From NCBI GenBank assembly GCA_963969395.1, contig OZ017802.1, positions 17,515,410-17,579,409 of the forward strand: a stretch of 64,000 nucleotides of DNA, read 5' to 3'. A program made the position numbers and the translations under genes. Positions 60,601-64,000 of the stretch are shown here, piece after piece. The notes under the pieces were generated by a model that was given only the letters and a program-made list of their open reading frames with translations, made no database searches and was not told the origin of the DNA. Positions within the stretch are counted from its first letter, which is position 1; each line of letters begins with the position of its first letter. This DNA comes from Pseudoscleropodium purum. Its lineage: Eukaryota; Streptophyta; Bryopsida; Hypnales; Brachytheciaceae.

Positions 60601-62559
60601 CACATAGTATTCTTATGCACTAGCGTGCCCCATGATTTCATTGTCATATTTTTTGAAGTGAATATAATTGCATTTTATGAACCAATGGTGCGTCTCATTT
60701 AAAGAATTGATGCACTTTGTATGTCATATTCTAATCAAGACTTAGAAAGCAATCAAATTTAAACTTCAACTTAATAAAATTAAATCATTCGCATATCTTT
60801 TGTTGTAAAGAAAGACACATAAAGTGTAAGTGTCTATTAAATAAGCTCTTTTTATTTCTCACAAAAATAAAACCAATGCCACCTTTTAACATGAAAACTT
60901 CAAAAGAAACACTCCAAAACAAATGTGTAGAAGGATTAGCTTCTCATACAACTATCAAAAGAGGAATTTCCACTTTCCAATAGAGAACAACAAAGCAATA
61001 GCAAATGAATATCAATGAATGAAAAACATAAATAAAATGATAAATGGATTAATAAAAAATTTAAACAAAATTTTCTTGTCATACCTACACCAAAGTGTTT
61101 TAGAAAATAGAATTGCAATTCATTTCTAAAAAGTTTTGTTGTATTATTTTTTATATGTGATTTGGACTTGCCCTTGACCTAGTACAAAGGTATGGTGGGA
61201 TATTATTAAACACAAAATTGAAATTGAAATAATCTTGCCTTCATTATTATCTATACAAAAGTGGTTGGGACCAATTGAAGGAAAGTAATTAAAATTTAGA
61301 AGTATTAGAAAAATAATTTTTCCCCCTCCACACTTGCATGCATTCAAGGGAACATTTGTAGAAAATGAATTTATTTTCTAGATTTGCCTTTCAATATAGA
61401 ACTCCCTTACTTAAGTGCATGCATATAGACAAAGTCTGTGTATTCAAAGGGATGGGGGGAATAAATTAGGTGGGCAATTTATTAAACTTAGGATATTGAA
61501 ATTGAATGGCAATGGCCTTATTGGAGGTTTAAATCAAATGAATGTAAGAATTCCATATAATCTCCAAGATCATCATCATTTATTTCTAATCTCTAATGAA
61601 ATTACATTAAGGCTAAAAAAATGTTTTGTAGGAAGTAGAGAAGTATAGGAAGCAAAAAATCAATCTAGTGAAGCAGTTGCTCAAACTTTCAAGGCAATTA
61701 ACAAAGGAAGAGTGTTTATATTATAAACATTTTAGTATAAAAGATAATTGGTATTGCATTGGTAGTTGTAATTTTTTATTATTACACATAAAAATACTTT
61801 AAATTATCTTTTAAAGTAGACTAAGTATAATTATGTGCAACTACACATTCCACCTTTGAATAGGTGGAAGTTGTTTCCTAAGTTGCATGAATGTCAAATG
61901 AATAAATTTGATACCTACCTAAAAATATTGAACAAATTTTGGAAATTAAATGAAGTTAGTCTATTTTTATTTACAAATGTCTTTTCAAGCACAAAAGACT
62001 TGTGAATTGTCTATGAGAATGTACTTGCATTACAACAATTTACTAATGCATGTGCACAACATTGCTATACTAAGAAAAAAAGTATTGTGGACTAGTTGGT
62101 ACACTAATTTAAAAAATTGAGTTTGGGATTTTCTTCCCTACTCTCTTTAAGCACTTATTTGAATCATTAGATGTTTTTTTAGGCCTAAAGAAGACAATAA
62201 GTTTTGAGATAGTCAAGAACATGGGGATGTCACCACATCAACAATCTGACGTGGTTGGGAGATTGCTAATTGAGATGATATTATTTGCAAATTGCGTTTT
62301 TTTGGCAACATAGTAAATTTCGGCAACTCACTACAAACGGAATTTTTATTTTATTTACTGAAATTCTCACACAACATTTTTCCAAGGAGTAGCTTCTAGG
62401 TCTGACAATTTTCATAACTTTTGACTATATGGTTAAAAAATTATTGCATAATATGTCATTTCATTGCTTGGTGGGTAGCTCAAAAAATTCTTAAAAAATC
62501 AATTTTTTAAGAAATTAAATTAAATTTTTTTTTTTTATATACACACACATCTACTTTTG
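57653..62559. other. AT-rich intergenic region
   Basis: No gene supported. A segment at 62288-62530 resembles 40540-40770. CATATCCATATC-type short repeats occur at 59650-59780. Open frames (for example 60397-60702) have no domains and AT-driven composition. Confidence 0.55.
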
Positions 62560-63410
62560 ACAATTTGTGCATTTACAAATAAAAAGTACTAAATTTTCAA
62601 AGTCTACTTCAAGTAGAAAAATAGTATTACATGTTGTATACTTACAATAGTATTGACAACAATATACAATAAGAACCACTCATTGATTTATGTATTATGT
62701 CAAATTAGTTTTTTTTTCCTTTTGAATAAAACATAATACTACAAACCTTAAAATTAAATAAATGGTTAATTTATGTCATAGAAGTATTCACTTTTGACAA
62801 TTTATGTACTTAGTAGTATAAAACACACATTATGCTCTCAAAGTCAAAATATCAAAAATCCACTTTGATTAAAAATATTATCATTCCATAATAGGTAGTA
62901 ATAGTAGTGTTGACAATAATATATAGTGAGAACCACTGATTACGTAAAAAAAATTCTTTTGGAAAGAACATAATATTACAAATCTTGAAGTTTAATAATG
63001 ATTCATTTACATCATAAAAGCATTCACTTTTGGCAATTTGTGCATTTGGTAGTAAAAAGTGCACATGAGGGCATGAGGCCCTCCAAAGCCAAAATATTTC
63101 AAATCCACTTCCATTAAAACAATTTTTTCTGTAATCGACAATAAAAATAGTGTTGACAATAATACATAATAAGAACCACTCATTGATTGTAATCATTTTG
63201 TAATAATATAATTTTTTTTCTTTTGAATGAAACATAATATTACAAACCTCTGTATTTAATAAATGATTTGTGCATGTAGTGGTAAGAAAACTAAACATTA
63301 GGTGTTTCAATGCCCAAATATCCAAAGTCCACTTCCATTAAAATAAAATTTTCCGTAATGGGCGGTAATAATAGTGTTGACAATAATACACGGGCGAGAA
63401 CCCCTCCTCC
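62560..63410 (+). repeat. ~240-nt tandem array upstream of the TM9 gene
   Basis: The landmark TGACAA(C/T)AATA followed by GAGAACCACT or AGAACCACTCATTG recurs at about 62654, 62911, 63154 and 63378 (spacings 257, 243 and 224). Units also share TTTTGAATGAAACATAATA, ATTACAAACCT and TCCACTT-C-ATTAAAA blocks. The last unit is cut short where GC-rich promoter sequence begins near 63390. Confidence 0.8.
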
Positions 63411-63725
63411 TGATTGAACGAAAGGCATGGTTAAGAGTCTTGACCCACGACGACGACGACGGAGATCGTGTGTTCTTCTAGATCCAGACGCCATAGCCAC
63501 AGCTTGCCCGTTTCCCTCTTCCCTCTCTGCTGTCTTCCCAGCACTTGCGTCGTCGTCGCACGGATGTCATTTGGGTAGATCGCCAACAACATCATGCTGG
63601 AGCGCTCTTGAGCGGCTCTTGGGGGGAAGCGAAGCCACTCGGGGAGTTTCTAGGGTTTGACGCGGCTGGGGTTTGGTGATCCGAGGGGGGAGGGGAGAGG
63701 AGAGAGGAGAGGAGAAGTTTTTGCG
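63411..63725 (+). promoter_or_regulatory. Promoter and 5' leader of the TM9 family gene
   Basis: GC-rich, with a GAC triplet run near 63450 and a strongly purine-rich tract at 63684-63720 (GGGGGGAGGGGAGAGGAGAG and on) that could be a GAGA-type element or form a G-quadruplex in the leader. No TATA box was recognised. Confidence 0.5.
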
Positions 63726-63886
63726 ATGGCGCGAGGGCGGATGGCGATGCTGGTGTTGGCGGCCGTGGCGGTGTGTGTGCTGCTGCAGGGGTGGAGCGTG
63801 CATGCGAGTGGCGCCAATCATAAGTATGGCGTGGGAGATCCCGTGCCGTTGTATGCCAACAAAGTAGGCCCGTTCCACAACCCCAG
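63726..63886 (+). CDS. Transmembrane nine (TM9/EMP70) family protein, first exon
   Basis: ATG at 63726 opens a frame with a signal peptide of about 28 residues (MARGRMAMLVLAAVAVCVLL and on), then the family's conserved luminal N-terminus GVGDPVPLYANKVGPFHNP. The exon ends with AG before a GTCGGTGG donor; in the family the next residue is Ser (HNPSET), which fits AG + C/T. TM9 proteins are nine-span Golgi/endosome membrane proteins involved in protein sorting. The rest of the gene lies beyond the right edge, so only about 53 codons are seen. The call rests on one highly conserved motif. Confidence 0.85.
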
Positions 63887-64000
63887 GTCGGTGGAACCCT
63901 TGGGACTTTTGGTTTTGGTTTGTGGTGTGAAGAATGTCGTGTGTTGTGGTGTTTTCGTTTTGGTTTGTCTTGTTGTTGGAGGAGAGGATAGGAGGGTTGC

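Noticed and set aside
62852..63325. 157-codon minus-strand frame
   Set aside because: Runs across the ~240-nt tandem array; repeated residues reflect repeated DNA.

Overview
This is nuclear DNA of a land plant, most likely a bryophyte such as a moss; I cannot name the species. The evidence is GT-AG introns in AT-rich DNA, plant CCCTAAA-type repeats, a plastid-targeted pyruvate kinase and a class VIII myosin (a plant/charophyte class). Five real loci plus one gene running off the right edge are supported. The remaining DNA is AT-rich intergenic sequence full of decayed repeats. No tRNA, rRNA or CRISPR was seen.

Layout. 1-1.6 kb: dispersed repeat and a fold-back element. 1.6-3.5 kb: a head-to-head pair of paralogous small secreted proteins of a family I do not recognise. 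5.4-7.95 kb (-): an intronless, full-length APC5 gene of the anaphase-promoting complex. 8.3-8.9 kb: tandem ~240-nt repeats upstream of it. 12.2-18.2 kb (+): plastid pyruvate kinase beta subunit, 11 coding exons. 18.7-22.6 kb: AT-rich, with a TIR-bearing MITE. 22.6-32.9 kb (-): myosin VIII, 23 coding exons, including 14-nt and 28-nt micro-exons. 34.3-48.7 kb: repeat-rich gene desert with a CACTA transposon (36547-37792, 3-bp target duplication), minisatellites and fragments of a dispersed repeat family. 48.8-57.1 kb (-): CTC1 of the telomeric CST complex, modelled in 17 exons. 57.6-63.4 kb: AT-rich DNA ending in a ~240-nt tandem array. From 63726 (+): first exon of a TM9/EMP70 family gene, continuing past the window.

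The genes are unrelated housekeeping functions (cell-cycle ubiquitin ligase, plastid glycolysis and fatty-acid precursor supply, actin motor, telomere replication, endomembrane protein) and do not form a cluster. I rebuilt the spliced models by hand from GT-AG junctions. Pyruvate kinase (595 aa) and myosin VIII (1452 aa) stay in frame throughout. CTC1 (1695 aa) needs two weak splice sites to do so. The most unusual items are the secreted paralog pair, the long Ala/Glu/Lys/Arg helix inserted in the myosin VIII tail, the myosin micro-exons, and a 39-nt motif found with the same spacing at the outer border of the myosin and CTC1 upstream regions.
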